Shown piece by piece: positions 39,220 through 49,566 of a stretch of DNA of 64,000 nt. The notes under the pieces were generated by a model. It was not told the origin of the DNA. It saw only the letters and a program-made list of their open reading frames with translations, and searched no databases. Position numbers and translations under genes: made by a program. This stretch comes from Plasmodium brasilianum (taxonomy: Eukaryota > Apicomplexa > Aconoidasida > Haemosporida > Plasmodiidae), in assembly GCF_023973825.1 (NCBI RefSeq), contig NC_090121.1, positions 186,001 to 250,000 of the forward strand, written 5' to 3'. Position 1 is the first letter of the stretch. Each line of letters starts with the position of its first letter.

Positions 39220-39919
39220 AATAAGAACGTCAGAGAATAAATTGCTAGAACAGAGATTTTACAAAACTCAGGATTTTATATTTTTGTATGTTTTAATAAT
39301 TTAACAATTTTTTTTTTTTTTTAAAAGTAAGATATTAATGTTTGAATGTTCATAAAATTACAATTTTTAAATTGAACGACAAACACACACACGCACAAAA
39401 AAAAAAAAAAAAAAAAGGAAAATAGTGTTCTTTTCACCTTTTAATTATGAAATTGTTATTATATTGAAAACTAACAAAATTTTAAAAACAATTTAAGAAA
39501 AGAATATTACTCATATCAGTTTGTTTAAAAAGAAAAATTTGATTTACACCTTTGGTTACTTTAAATGTAATCATCATCGTACCTCCACCTTTTTAACAGT
39601 TTATTGTAACTAACGAAAAAGAAAATATATACACATATATATAAATACATATTTGTACTATTACTGAATATAGAATAAAATATTTAGTTATTTATGTACT
39701 ATAAAAAGTATGGCGATGTGTATGGTAAAATGTGCTGTAAAAAGTTCATAAAAAATACACAGTAAAATAAAAAACAGGAATTAAAAAATAAAGTGAACAT
39801 GTTAATACTGCGCAAATGCGGCTAAAAATGAAGGCAGCAAAAACAGATAACAATATTACACAGATCATATACATTATTAAGATACAAAAAAATGAAGCAT
39901 TTATTTTATAATTAATTTT
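39220..39919. other. Convergent intergenic spacer
   Basis: Lies between the 3' ends of the Tra2-like gene (+) and the next gene (-). It holds A/T runs, a short (CA)n run near 39385-39396 and no coding region that I can support. Confidence 0.55.
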
Positions 39920-40813
39920 CTAATATAACATTTTTAATTTGTACTTGAAAATTTTTACAGGTAATTCCGCTTTTTGTCTGCAATAATTTTCGCACGTTTG
40001 CAACCACATCATGAGTTCTTCCCTGGACTCAGCCCTTTTAATTTATGTATAGTTAAACAAAAAAGAGAAATAAAATTGAAAAAAGGTATATAATATCAAA
40101 TAAAAATGAGTCATCCAATAAATCATGGTCGTGAAGTTAGCATGGAAACAGAGTGTAACATATTGGAGGCACAATAAATACACAGAGAACTCACAAAGGA
40201 AACGAAAAGTAAATACTAAAAAAAATAAATAAAAAAAAATAAATCAACAAATAATGACACTTATACGTCATACTATATATATCGATTACCTAACTGGGTA
40301 AATTTGACAAAATTCGGTAAAACAGTTTTTCCCTTTTCCATTTATGCACTGTTCAGGAAAATACGAATAAAAAGAATGAACATATTCCTTTTCAGTTTCT
40401 GAGAACTTTTCATTTAAATAAGAAGCATATACCCAAAACAAAAACCACTGCGCATGACAGGGGTGTTTGACGTTATTTGAATTCAAACTTTCATCAAATA
40501 AATGAAAGTTTTCTTCTTTTATTTTTTCCACGTCATTATTTTCCATGTAAGATTCGTTAGTATCCTTTTGGTTACTTATTTGTTCTTTGATATTAAATTT
40601 TTGTTCCTTTTTACTATTTATTTGTTTATATATTTCATTATTTTTCTTTTCATTATCATCTTTTTTGTTTTTTGTTACATTATGTATTAACAAAAATCCA
40701 TTTGCATTTTCGTTTTTGTTCTCATCATTAGTATTCTTAAATTTATCTATGATGTTTCTTTTTTTCGTATCATTACTTTTTTCAAAAAATTTAGACACTA
40801 CTTGGTTACCCAT
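39920..40813 (-). CDS. Unknown protein, possible Erv1/ALR-like domain
   Basis: Two exons. Exon 1 (40813-40290, ATG at 40811-40813) ends at AG|GTAATC. Exon 2 (40034-39920) begins after ATTAAAAG and completes the split Arg codon; total about 212 aa. The N terminus is MGNQ, a possible N-myristoylation site, followed by about 110 Lys/Asn/Glu-rich residues. The C-terminal 100 residues are cysteine- and aromatic-rich: WFLFWVYASYLNEKF, SETEKEYVHSFYSYFPEQC, NCFTEFC, then in exon 2 SREELMMWLQTCENYC. The order Trp/aromatic helix, ...EEEK..F..., Cys pair near a Pro, and S-R-x-x-L-x-x-W resembles Erv1/ALR sulfhydryl oxidases, but the normal C-x-x-C is replaced by widely spaced cysteines (C-x7-C-x4-C). 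This resemblance is inference. It may instead be a Plasmodium-specific cysteine-rich protein. Confidence 0.65.
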
Positions 40814-41991
40814 AATGTTTTAACAATATTCTTGTTTTCCCATTGACATTTCAACCAGGACAGAAAAAATAGTGCACAATTAACTATACTGTACAGTAAA
40901 ATAAATACCACGTATTACACGGAGTAACTTCCAGCATGTACAGTGATTTCAAATTTATAAATATGTACACTCATAATTAGTTTTAATTTTCTAACCAGTA
41001 ATTTTGGTATAACTTAAATATTCTCCTCCTGTCCTTATTTTTACTAATTCAAACTGATTTCTACTTCTTCCGTTTTTTACTGTATATTATATAGACTATT
41101 ATTCTGAATAATAATATTTTATTTAAAAAGGAAAAAAAAAAAAAGAAAATTTTTTTTAACACAAATTATTGAATATATATATATACTCATTCAAATGCCT
41201 TCAAAGATTAACAATAACATAGTGTTTTTCTGAATATTTTTCTTCAATTACATTTTATGTAAACATCGCAAATATAAAAATGAAGTGAAATTCAGGGCAA
41301 TTCCTTTTCTTTATGTACAACGGCCATATATAAATGTTAAAACGCTTACCCTATCGTGCAGTAGTAATTGCTTATTTATTCATATATATATCTATTCAAT
41401 TAACATATCTATTTATTTATTTTGTATTTTTCGAATCACAATTGAAATTATGTTAAAAAATTAAAAAGGTTTTACTTGGAATTCCTTTTAAATAAATTAT
41501 GTCACAAAAAAAACCTTTTCAGAAAAAAATGGAAAAATTGATTTGTGCTCCTTCATCATACGTAGATACACGAACAACACAATAAATATTGAAGAAAGGT
41601 ATTTCTTCATCTAACGTAAATTTGAATGTAGCAGAAAAAGGGTTATACACTAATATACATACACTTTCACATATATACACATGTACATCTACGTAAGCCA
41701 TTATATTCACTACTCACATGAAACGGGAACAAAAAAAAAAAATATTAACAAAAAAAAAATGTATAGCTTAAAATGACTTAACCAATGAAGCAAATGATAT
41801 TCCAGCACAATGAGGAAATAAACCGATAAAAAAAAAAAAAGAAAAGAAAGAAAGAAAAAATGATAAAAAGATAAAAAGAAAAAAGAATAAAGAGAAAAAG
41901 AGAAAAAAGTAATATTAAACATTTATCTTAAATAAGAGATTTTTTCGCCTTTTCTTCTCATAACACAAAACCCTTAAATACAGCCATCACA
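40814..41991. other. Divergent intergenic region
   Basis: This is the shared upstream region of the minus-strand gene to the left and the plus-strand secreted-protein gene to the right, so it should hold both promoters. The last 200 bases before 41992 are strongly purine-biased (AAAG/AAAAAG strings, 41830-41905). No motif can be named with confidence. Confidence 0.55.
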
Positions 41992-43608
41992 ATGCTTTTT
42001 ACCAAAACAGGTGTTGTGTATAAGCAAGTTATTAATCTTATCGTGTTTTATTTTTTTACAAACTTAATTATTATAGTTTTGTGCAACAAGAGCAAAACAC
42101 TCAGAGACAGAAACATCTTAAACTATAAATGGAAAAGAAAATTGGAATTACAGCCAAATAGGACAAGGAAAAGTAAATATGCATATTTCATATATTCTAA
42201 TAATCTGTACAGAAAAGTAGACGTTAATGAAAGAGAATATAAGTTAAATGATGATTTGAAAAATATAATTCTACTCTTCGGAAGAATAGCGGAGCATTAT
42301 TATCCTAACACAGCAGAACAATTCAATCTTTTTAAAGAACCTTATAGTAAATATATATATACTAATGAGAATAACAGTTCATTGAAATGGAAACATGTTT
42401 TTAACAACTATCATAATAAAAAAATTGATAAAAATGTATTTTATGAAAAAATATGTGAACTGAAATTTAAATGGCCAATTAATGAAGATGAAAATATTAC
42501 AGAGCATAATTTTTACAACTTAGTCATAGAAAAGTGTTTAAATAATATCTACACTGTGAGGAACAATATTCACAATTTAAAAATTTTACTAACGAAAATT
42601 ATAGAAAATAAGAAAAATAAAAAAAACAAAGGGAACAAGGAAAATGAGGAAAACATCGACTATAGCGAAGGCACCCAAAGTAGCCAAAATAGTCAAAATG
42701 ACCAAACTAGCCAAAATGGCCAAACTAACCAAACTAGCCAAAATGGCCAAACTATCCATAGTGGCGAAGTCGGTGATAATGTCTACATTAACAATTTATA
42801 CGATGAACTAGAGAAGGAGTTTATAAATGAAAACGAAGACTTATATCACGCTCCCTCATCTACAAGCTCTGGGTTAGCAAACGACAAAAGAATAAAACTG
42901 CTAGAAAAATTAGAAAATTTTCACTTAAATGATATTTTTAAACAGCCTAACAGGTCTTATAGTAGATTACTTGTTAATGAAGTTTTTAATAGGGAATACC
43001 CATCTAAAAAAACTACGGACATATTTTTATATCTCGTTTTTCAAAAAAATGTAGAAGAATTTTCCTATGAACATTTCTTAAAATATTTAAACAGACTTGG
43101 AAAAAAAATTGAACTTTATAATTGTAACTATAATTCAAATATTTATTTTGATCACTTTTTTTTTCTTATGAAAAATGAAATTAAAAAAAGTTCCATTCAG
43201 CTTAAAAATAAAAAATATTTCTCTTCTCCTAAAATTGACAAAGCTAAAAAGGAATATCCATCTAATAAAAATAACTATGAAAACAGTCATAATACTATAA
43301 CATATAACAATAAAAAAAAAAAGAAAAAAAATTCTATTATTATGGAACAAGAACTAAATAGTCATAAATTTAATAAATTCAAAGGTAAAATAAAAGACAA
43401 GGAAGAAGGACTGCCCCCAATAGAAAACTTAAACAACAAGTCGAAATTTATAATGCAAGCAAGTTTACACAATGAAAAAAATATATATCAAAATAAAAAA
43501 CTACAAACTGATGTTTATACAACTTCAAAAATGACGGGAAGCAATTTCAAGAATAAAATTATTTCGCTATTTAACTATATAGTGAATACTATAAAAATGG
43601 GTTTTTAG
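41992..43608 (+). CDS. Secreted Plasmodium protein of unknown function
   Basis: A single exon of 538 codons from a true ATG. Residues about 13-31 (VINLIVFYFFTNLIIIVLC) form a signal peptide or signal anchor, followed by a basic stretch (KWKRKLELQPNRTRKSK). Two folded-looking blocks, residues about 65-205 (DDLKNIILLFGRIAEHYYP ...) and about 300-400 (KLLEKLENFHLNDIF ... FLYLVFQKNVEEFSYEHFLKYL), are separated by a Lys/Asn stretch and a short repeat of QTSQNGQ type (residues about 226-255). The C-terminal 140 residues are basic and low complexity. No clear PEXEL or GPI signal. I do not recognise the family. The signal and the soluble body suggest a protein of the secretory route or invasion organelles, which is inference. 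Confidence 0.82.
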   Translation: MLFTKTGVVYKQVINLIVFYFFTNLIIIVLCNKSKTLRDRNILNYKWKRKLELQPNRTRKSKYAYFIYSNNLYRKVDVNEREYKLNDDLKNIILLFGRIAEHYYPNTAEQFNLFKEPYSKYIYTNENNSSLKWKHVFNNYHNKKIDKNVFYEKICELKFKWPINEDENITEHNFYNLVIEKCLNNIYTVRNNIHNLKILLTKIIENKKNKKNKGNKENEENIDYSEGTQSSQNSQNDQTSQNGQTNQTSQNGQTIHSGEVGDNVYINNLYDELEKEFINENEDLYHAPSSTSSGLANDKRIKLLEKLENFHLNDIFKQPNRSYSRLLVNEVFNREYPSKKTTDIFLYLVFQKNVEEFSYEHFLKYLNRLGKKIELYNCNYNSNIYFDHFFFLMKNEIKKSSIQLKNKKYFSSPKIDKAKKEYPSNKNNYENSHNTITYNNKKKKKKNSIIMEQELNSHKFNKFKGKIKDKEEGLPPIENLNNKSKFIMQASLHNEKNIYQNKKLQTDVYTTSKMTGSNFKNKIISLFNYIVNTIKMGF

Positions 43609-45216
43609 GGAGTAGCGCGAATTATCTTTAGGGATGTCATTTCCTCATGTATAAGCTTATACCCAATATATATATTTGTATATATATGTTTACCCTTAAC
43701 ACGTATATTTTATCCAACACATACATTAATTAAGGTTCATGTATGTATTTAACCCATCATTTGTATATTTCAACAGTACATGAATATATATGTAAATAAT
43801 TATTTTCCGATTTTTTATAATTATACCAAGAAGAAATAATTAATTTTCCATCATTTGACTATTTTTATTTTTTTTTTAATTTGTATAATTTGTTTTATTC
43901 TGTTTAAAAATACTGTCAAAAAAATACCATTCATAGGTTAACTTTTACTTTTTTTTTTTTTCCCAATATATTATTAAGCATATGTATATATATACATATA
44001 CATTATACTTACACACATGTGCGCAATGAATATTTGTTTGAACTTTCGCTATTTTTTAGGAATTATTAATATGCATAACATTCCCTTCATTTAGCCTATG
44101 TGCATTATTCTTTCCTTAACAGTGTAAGATTTATATTAATATAAATATGTGATATGTATATTTTTTATTTACCTTTGAACAAGAATAATAAAAAGAAAAA
44201 GAAAATATCAAAAATTATAAATAAAACTAACAAAAATGAACTTGTAAGTTGTGAAATAAAAACTTATTCTTCAATTTCTTGGTGTATTCCATGAATTTAC
44301 TATTATTGTAAATCCTTTTAATGTAATCAAAAATAGCAACTTCTATTGTGATAAGTTAAATGCTTGTTGTAGTACTTAAAAACATAGAGTTTTTACTTTC
44401 TTTTTTTTTTTTATATATCTTTCAGAATATCTGTATCTATTCAGCTTACGTTAAAGTTGCCTCAAAAGGGAAAAAAAAAAAAAAGAACCACCTCCTAAGA
44501 CAAATTCTTATTATTTCCTAATTATTTGACTTTATTGTTTATATTTTTTTTTTTTTTTTGATTTATTCTTATGTAAATATTTTTGCAAAATAAAAAGCAT
44601 TTTATTTTCATACCTTTTTTATCTGTTAAAAACACAAAGAAAACATTCACAAAAACTGTCATATTTCTCACATTAACAGATTTAATATTATTTTATTTTT
44701 ATATTAAAATTTCATTATGTCAAAGAGAAGGAAAAAAAAAAAAAGGAAAAGACGGAAAATCCAGAGTTTTTTATTTTATTTTTTACTTTTCATATGTATA
44801 TATACACATAGTGTAGCGCTACCCGTAAAATATATAATCGTTCTTCTTAAATTTGTTCGTTAATTCCATACTTCTTTTATATATATATATATATATATAT
44901 AATGTATATGTTTTCTTTTTGTATCGAATTCACACATATACACTATTGAGCAATGTTTAAATATTTAGGATATACGAACTTTCCTGCAGCTAATTTTAAG
45001 TGCAACTTTAAGATGGTATTTCCGCACGTGTCAGTATACGTTTATCATTAAATTCTTTTAAAATTATTATTTTTACATTTTCCTTTATTTTATTTTATTT
45101 TACTGCCTTTTTTTTATTTTTTTCATTTCATTGTATAATCAGTCGTTCATCTTTAATCTTAATTAAAAAAAAAAGAATAAATAAATAATAAGGAGATAAA
45201 ATAAAAAATAAAAAAA
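43609..45216. other. Intergenic DNA between two plus-strand genes
   Basis: No coding region I can support. The frame near 44583-44816 is low complexity and crosses poly-A tracts. A (TA)n run lies at 44879-44900. The 200 bases before 45217 include T-rich then A-rich blocks typical of Plasmodium upstream regions. Confidence 0.55.
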
Positions 45217-48105
45217 ATGATCGGTAAATTCATTTCCGAAACATACAATAAAGTGAAAAGTAAAGCTGACGAGGTTAGGTTACATGTGAGTGTTCAAGCC
45301 ATAAAGGCGAAAGAAGTTTTTGGATTAGTAAAACCAACTACAACTGAACAACTGGAAATTTTATTAAATTATGAACTGCAACAAATTGACACAGCAGAAG
45401 CATTAATAGGAACTTATAAAAAATGGATACATAATATATATCAATCTGAGAAAAATGACTGCATAAGATATTATAAAAATATAAACAGAAATAGCGAAAA
45501 AAATGTGCCAAATGAGGTCAGACATTTGTTTATGAACAGGGAAGATGGTAAAAATTACTCATCGGAATTAAATAGAGAAAATGAAAATGCATTTAATAGT
45601 AGTAGTAATAATAATACATATAATAGTGAAAACAACGGTAATAACAGCATTAATAGTAACAACAGTAACAATTGCAACAATGTGGATACCAAACGATACA
45701 GCAATAATGTTCATAATTATGTGAAAAATGATTCAAATATGGACATATGTTACAATTCAGGGTTAAATGTACATCCTCAAAGTGATGTTTCCAATAGTGA
45801 AAAACCTCAACATCAAGAAGAAGGAACGAATAATAGTGAAGAGGATGTTCCCTTAATAGACAAAGATAGAGGTAATCCATCTATGGAAATGAGACTACTA
45901 GAAAAGGATGTAAACAACGATATAAATAAAAATATGACTTCAGTACAAAAGAACAAAGACGACACAACTAACAACATTTACGATGATCTTTATGGATATA
46001 ACTTTAAAGAATTTTTTCTAAAAAGTAATATTTTAGAAAAATCTATTAGTCTGATATTAGAAAAAAGAGAAATTAGGTTATCTCTAGTAGGCCCAATAGA
46101 AAAAGACGATTTAAATAATCCGAGAACTACTATTTTAACCATGTTTAAGCATTGTCTGATTGGAAATGAAAAATTGCATAAAGACATTTTGTACATTATA
46201 TTAACAACTGACAAATTATTCGAAAATCATAAAGAACTATTTTTAGAATTATTGAGTGTCCTTAAATATGATTATTTAGATATTTATTTAACCAATATAA
46301 GAAAACTAATATCATCAGAGGTTGTTTGCTTAAAGAGTAAAATACTGTCATATGATGCTCAATGTCTAAACTTTAATAAAATAAACTGTTTAAAATATAT
46401 TAGCAGGAGAACTAGTATGTCCTCGATCGATTTAGAAAAGGATACAAACTTTTCAAGTCCTTCTTTTAGTTTTGAAAAACTGCATTCCGAACCGTTCCAA
46501 GATGAACTGAGGCATGATAGTACTCAAGAAAATAGGTTAACTCCGCTTGAAGAATATAAAAAAGAACACATACAGGAAGAAATCGATGTGATGAATTCAC
46601 TAGATAAGGGCAAAATAGACAAGGAAAAGATGCTAGAAATAGAGCATGAAAAAATGCACCAAATTGAGGGGGAAAAAGCCCATCAAGTGGAGCAGGAAAA
46701 TATGCAACTAATGGAAGAAATAGATGAAGTAAGAATACTCCAATCAAACGAAGAGAAAATGTTTGAGGATTTCGAAATGCCGGAAACAAGTAGCAACAAC
46801 TGCACAGAATATTCAAGAGATGATTCTAAGGCGGATTCTTTATTAAGCGAAAAAGAAATTATAGAGAACAACAAAATACAACAAATCAAAATTCTAGCTT
46901 CATCAAAATTAATAGAGTTACATAAGGCTGTTCAAAGGATTCTATTATTAGCTACAAAAAATAGGGAAAAGAGAAAAATCGAAATTAAAATAAAATTGGA
47001 AGAATTAAAAAAAATTATAGAAGTTTGTAAAAAGGACTGTGATATAACTCTTAATGATGCCAAAGACTCGAAAACTCATATAGAAAATGTATATGTTAAA
47101 GAAGTAGATGTACGAACAAGTGATATTAACAAAACGCAGGAACTGATAAACCAAGTGAAAAATTCGCTAGATCAATTAATAATAAAAAAAAATGAATTAT
47201 ATAATGAATATCAGTTGATATGTAAAGAAATAAATAAAAAAAATAAGGAATTATCAAAAGTATTATCCACATTATCCTTATATAAAAAAGAGTTAAACGA
47301 AGCAGAAAATAATTATTTAAACAAGTTGTCAAATACAAGTAAAACAAAACACATGCATCAAGAAAGGAAGTTATATATTTCAAATTTAGATAATATGTCT
47401 GATGAAATTTTAAAAGAATATGAAAAATCTGAGTATGTAAATACGGACGAATTAGTTTCAAAATCGATCAAAATTAAAAAACCTCTAAAGCAGGTTATTA
47501 CGAAACATTTAACTTATTTGAAAGACAAATTATGTTTATTAAATACTCTACTAAAATTTTATGCACAAAAGGTAACGTTGTTGTTAAAAAATACAAACAA
47601 TGCAAAAAAAGGTATATCAAAACTGCACCATCTGGACCATTGCAATACAATTGACCATCATAATAATTCTGACCCTCATAATATAGTTGACCATCATAAT
47701 GGTGCTGATATTCATAATAATGTAAATTTTCAAAGTGATGTTGATCATCATAGTGATGATGACGTATTCATGAAGAAAAACGAAATGGTAAAGGACGATC
47801 ATATAAAAAGGAACATTTTAAATACCACTAATAATGAAGATTTCTACCAATACAATCATTACGAAAAAGAAAGGAAATCAAAATTACTAAAATATAAAAA
47901 ATGCTATTTTAAGGTTATTGAGCAAATAAATAAAGTGTGGATCATCATACAAAAGTTTTACGATCTTCATAAAGAACAGATAGATGAAGATAATGATGAG
48001 GTAAAATATTCAGCACATTTTATTTATGATCAAATAAATATAATGTACAATTATAGCAAAAAATATATAATGGAAAATAGTCCTATTATTTCCTCCATAT
48101 CATAA
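45217..48105 (+). CDS. Large coiled-coil protein, possible split BAR-like domain
   Basis: A single exon of 962 codons, no signal peptide or membrane segment. The N terminus (MIGKFISETYNKVKSKADE, then EILLNYELQQIDTAEALI) looks helical. An Asn/Ser insertion follows (residues about 110-160). A conserved-looking helical core spans about 255-395 and includes KYDYLDIYLTNIRKLI...VVCLKSKILSYDAQCL, with spacing like the second helix of BAR domains (Y-x-x-x-I ... R/K ... Y-D). A Glu/Met-rich linker, a long coiled coil (about 540-705), another helix (KPLKQVITKHLTYLKDKL), a His/Asn/Asp repeat region (DHHNNSDPHN, about 808-845) and a final helix complete it. A cytoplasmic membrane-curvature or trafficking role is possible but is only inference. 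Confidence 0.8.
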   Translation: MIGKFISETYNKVKSKADEVRLHVSVQAIKAKEVFGLVKPTTTEQLEILLNYELQQIDTAEALIGTYKKWIHNIYQSEKNDCIRYYKNINRNSEKNVPNEVRHLFMNREDGKNYSSELNRENENAFNSSSNNNTYNSENNGNNSINSNNSNNCNNVDTKRYSNNVHNYVKNDSNMDICYNSGLNVHPQSDVSNSEKPQHQEEGTNNSEEDVPLIDKDRGNPSMEMRLLEKDVNNDINKNMTSVQKNKDDTTNNIYDDLYGYNFKEFFLKSNILEKSISLILEKREIRLSLVGPIEKDDLNNPRTTILTMFKHCLIGNEKLHKDILYIILTTDKLFENHKELFLELLSVLKYDYLDIYLTNIRKLISSEVVCLKSKILSYDAQCLNFNKINCLKYISRRTSMSSIDLEKDTNFSSPSFSFEKLHSEPFQDELRHDSTQENRLTPLEEYKKEHIQEEIDVMNSLDKGKIDKEKMLEIEHEKMHQIEGEKAHQVEQENMQLMEEIDEVRILQSNEEKMFEDFEMPETSSNNCTEYSRDDSKADSLLSEKEIIENNKIQQIKILASSKLIELHKAVQRILLLATKNREKRKIEIKIKLEELKKIIEVCKKDCDITLNDAKDSKTHIENVYVKEVDVRTSDINKTQELINQVKNSLDQLIIKKNELYNEYQLICKEINKKNKELSKVLSTLSLYKKELNEAENNYLNKLSNTSKTKHMHQERKLYISNLDNMSDEILKEYEKSEYVNTDELVSKSIKIKKPLKQVITKHLTYLKDKLCLLNTLLKFYAQKVTLLLKNTNNAKKGISKLHHLDHCNTIDHHNNSDPHNIVDHHNGADIHNNVNFQSDVDHHSDDDVFMKKNEMVKDDHIKRNILNTTNNEDFYQYNHYEKERKSKLLKYKKCYFKVIEQINKVWIIIQKFYDLHKEQIDEDNDEVKYSAHFIYDQINIMYNYSKKYIMENSPIISSIS

Positions 48106-49566
48106 TGTACTAATACACCCACTTGCCAATGAAATTGCAAAAAAAATCTCCCTTCTGCATAATTACATAGAACATGATAACGTTCATGTATATGTTCATA
48201 AGTACAATGTAAAGTTTTTCATTTTTTCTTCTTTTCATTTTTTTAATTTTTTGTGTGTTTTTCTTAATTTTTTTTTTTTTATTTGTTTATCCTTCTTCCC
48301 CCTTTTTGATTCGAACGAGGCATGTGTCTCTATGTATACAAATATTATATGCTATCTAAAAAATACATCAAAAGAAAACAAAAATTTCGTAGCATACACT
48401 TTTATAGAAATACATTTTTTGTTAAAATTTAAAAGAACCCCATCCTTTATAAAATATAGTAATAATGTATACCATTCCCTATGTGTATCTTTTTTTTTTT
48501 TTACTTTTTCTAATGAACACTATTTTTATTCTTTACATTTTCCATGACATTAATTTTAAGTATCACGTTTGAATAACAATTCTTATGATCATCATATTAC
48601 AGCATGCTTAATGTAGAGCGTTCTAAAAAAGTAAATTTCACTTATCATTTAGGTAAAAATGCAAAATTAAAAATACAGGGAAAACTGGAAAAATAGGAAA
48701 AATAACAAAAACATAAATTTCAAACAAAATAAAAGCTTTATAACATGATATACTCAGAAAAAAAAAAAAAAAAAAGGGAATAAGCATCAAATTAAATAAA
48801 GTGAAAATACATTTTATATGCTAAATGAAATGGAAAATCATGTAAAAAAGGTACTTTTAAAAAAACGGAGAATATATAATTATAGAATAATTAAATGCTT
48901 ACTATGCCTTTCCTTTTCTCAAAACTATTTATATGCATATCCACAAATCGAAGTGCATCATCCCTAACTATTCTGAAAATGAGGCTTAAAAAAAAAAAGT
49001 GGCAGAAACTACAAAACTACGTATGTGTATATATACTACAATGAATATCATTCTATTCTCCTATTCTTTGCTTATTATTTAAAAGAACTATGAATTTCTA
49101 CACAGAAAAAAAAAAAGAAGCAAAATTACGGTATTACGCAAAATTAAAAATAAAAAAAAAAAAAAAAAAAAAAAAAATTTCCAAAACATAAACATAAAAA
49201 TATACCAAAAATATGTAATAATTTACCTTTCTAATTAATTTTCCGTATCACTTTTTTCTTTCATATTATACATGTTTATTTAATGCTAAGTTGAAACGAA
49301 AAAAAAGGCTTTAAGAAAAACGAAGCTGCTCTTTTGCAAAATTCTTTATTCTATGAATAAATATTTGTATTGCTTGTACAATTTTGTGCTACTCATTTCA
49401 GCGGTACTATTAAGAAATAAGAGGAAAATCAGATATAAGGAAAAAAAAAAAAACAAAGGATAAAAAATAAACAAAGGATAAAAAGAAAACAAAAGAAGAA
49501 AAAAAGAAAAGAAAAATTCTCAAATCATCGAAATCACTCAAATGACATTTTAAGGCTTCTAAGAAC
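48106..49566. other. Intergenic DNA between two plus-strand genes
   Basis: The frame from about 48251 to 48547 is T-run driven, lacks an early ATG and has no domain. The 70 bases before the next gene (49437-49525) are an imperfect purine repeat (AAAGGATAAAAA-type units), probably in the 5' UTR. Confidence 0.5.

Noticed and set aside
48300..48385. Minus-strand GTTCGAATC box suggesting a tRNA
   Set aside because: No matching A box at the right distance and no acceptor stem or cloverleaf.
48251..48547. 98-codon plus-strand frame after the coiled-coil gene
   Set aside because: No ATG near the start, several T runs and no domain; likely 3' UTR or spacer.
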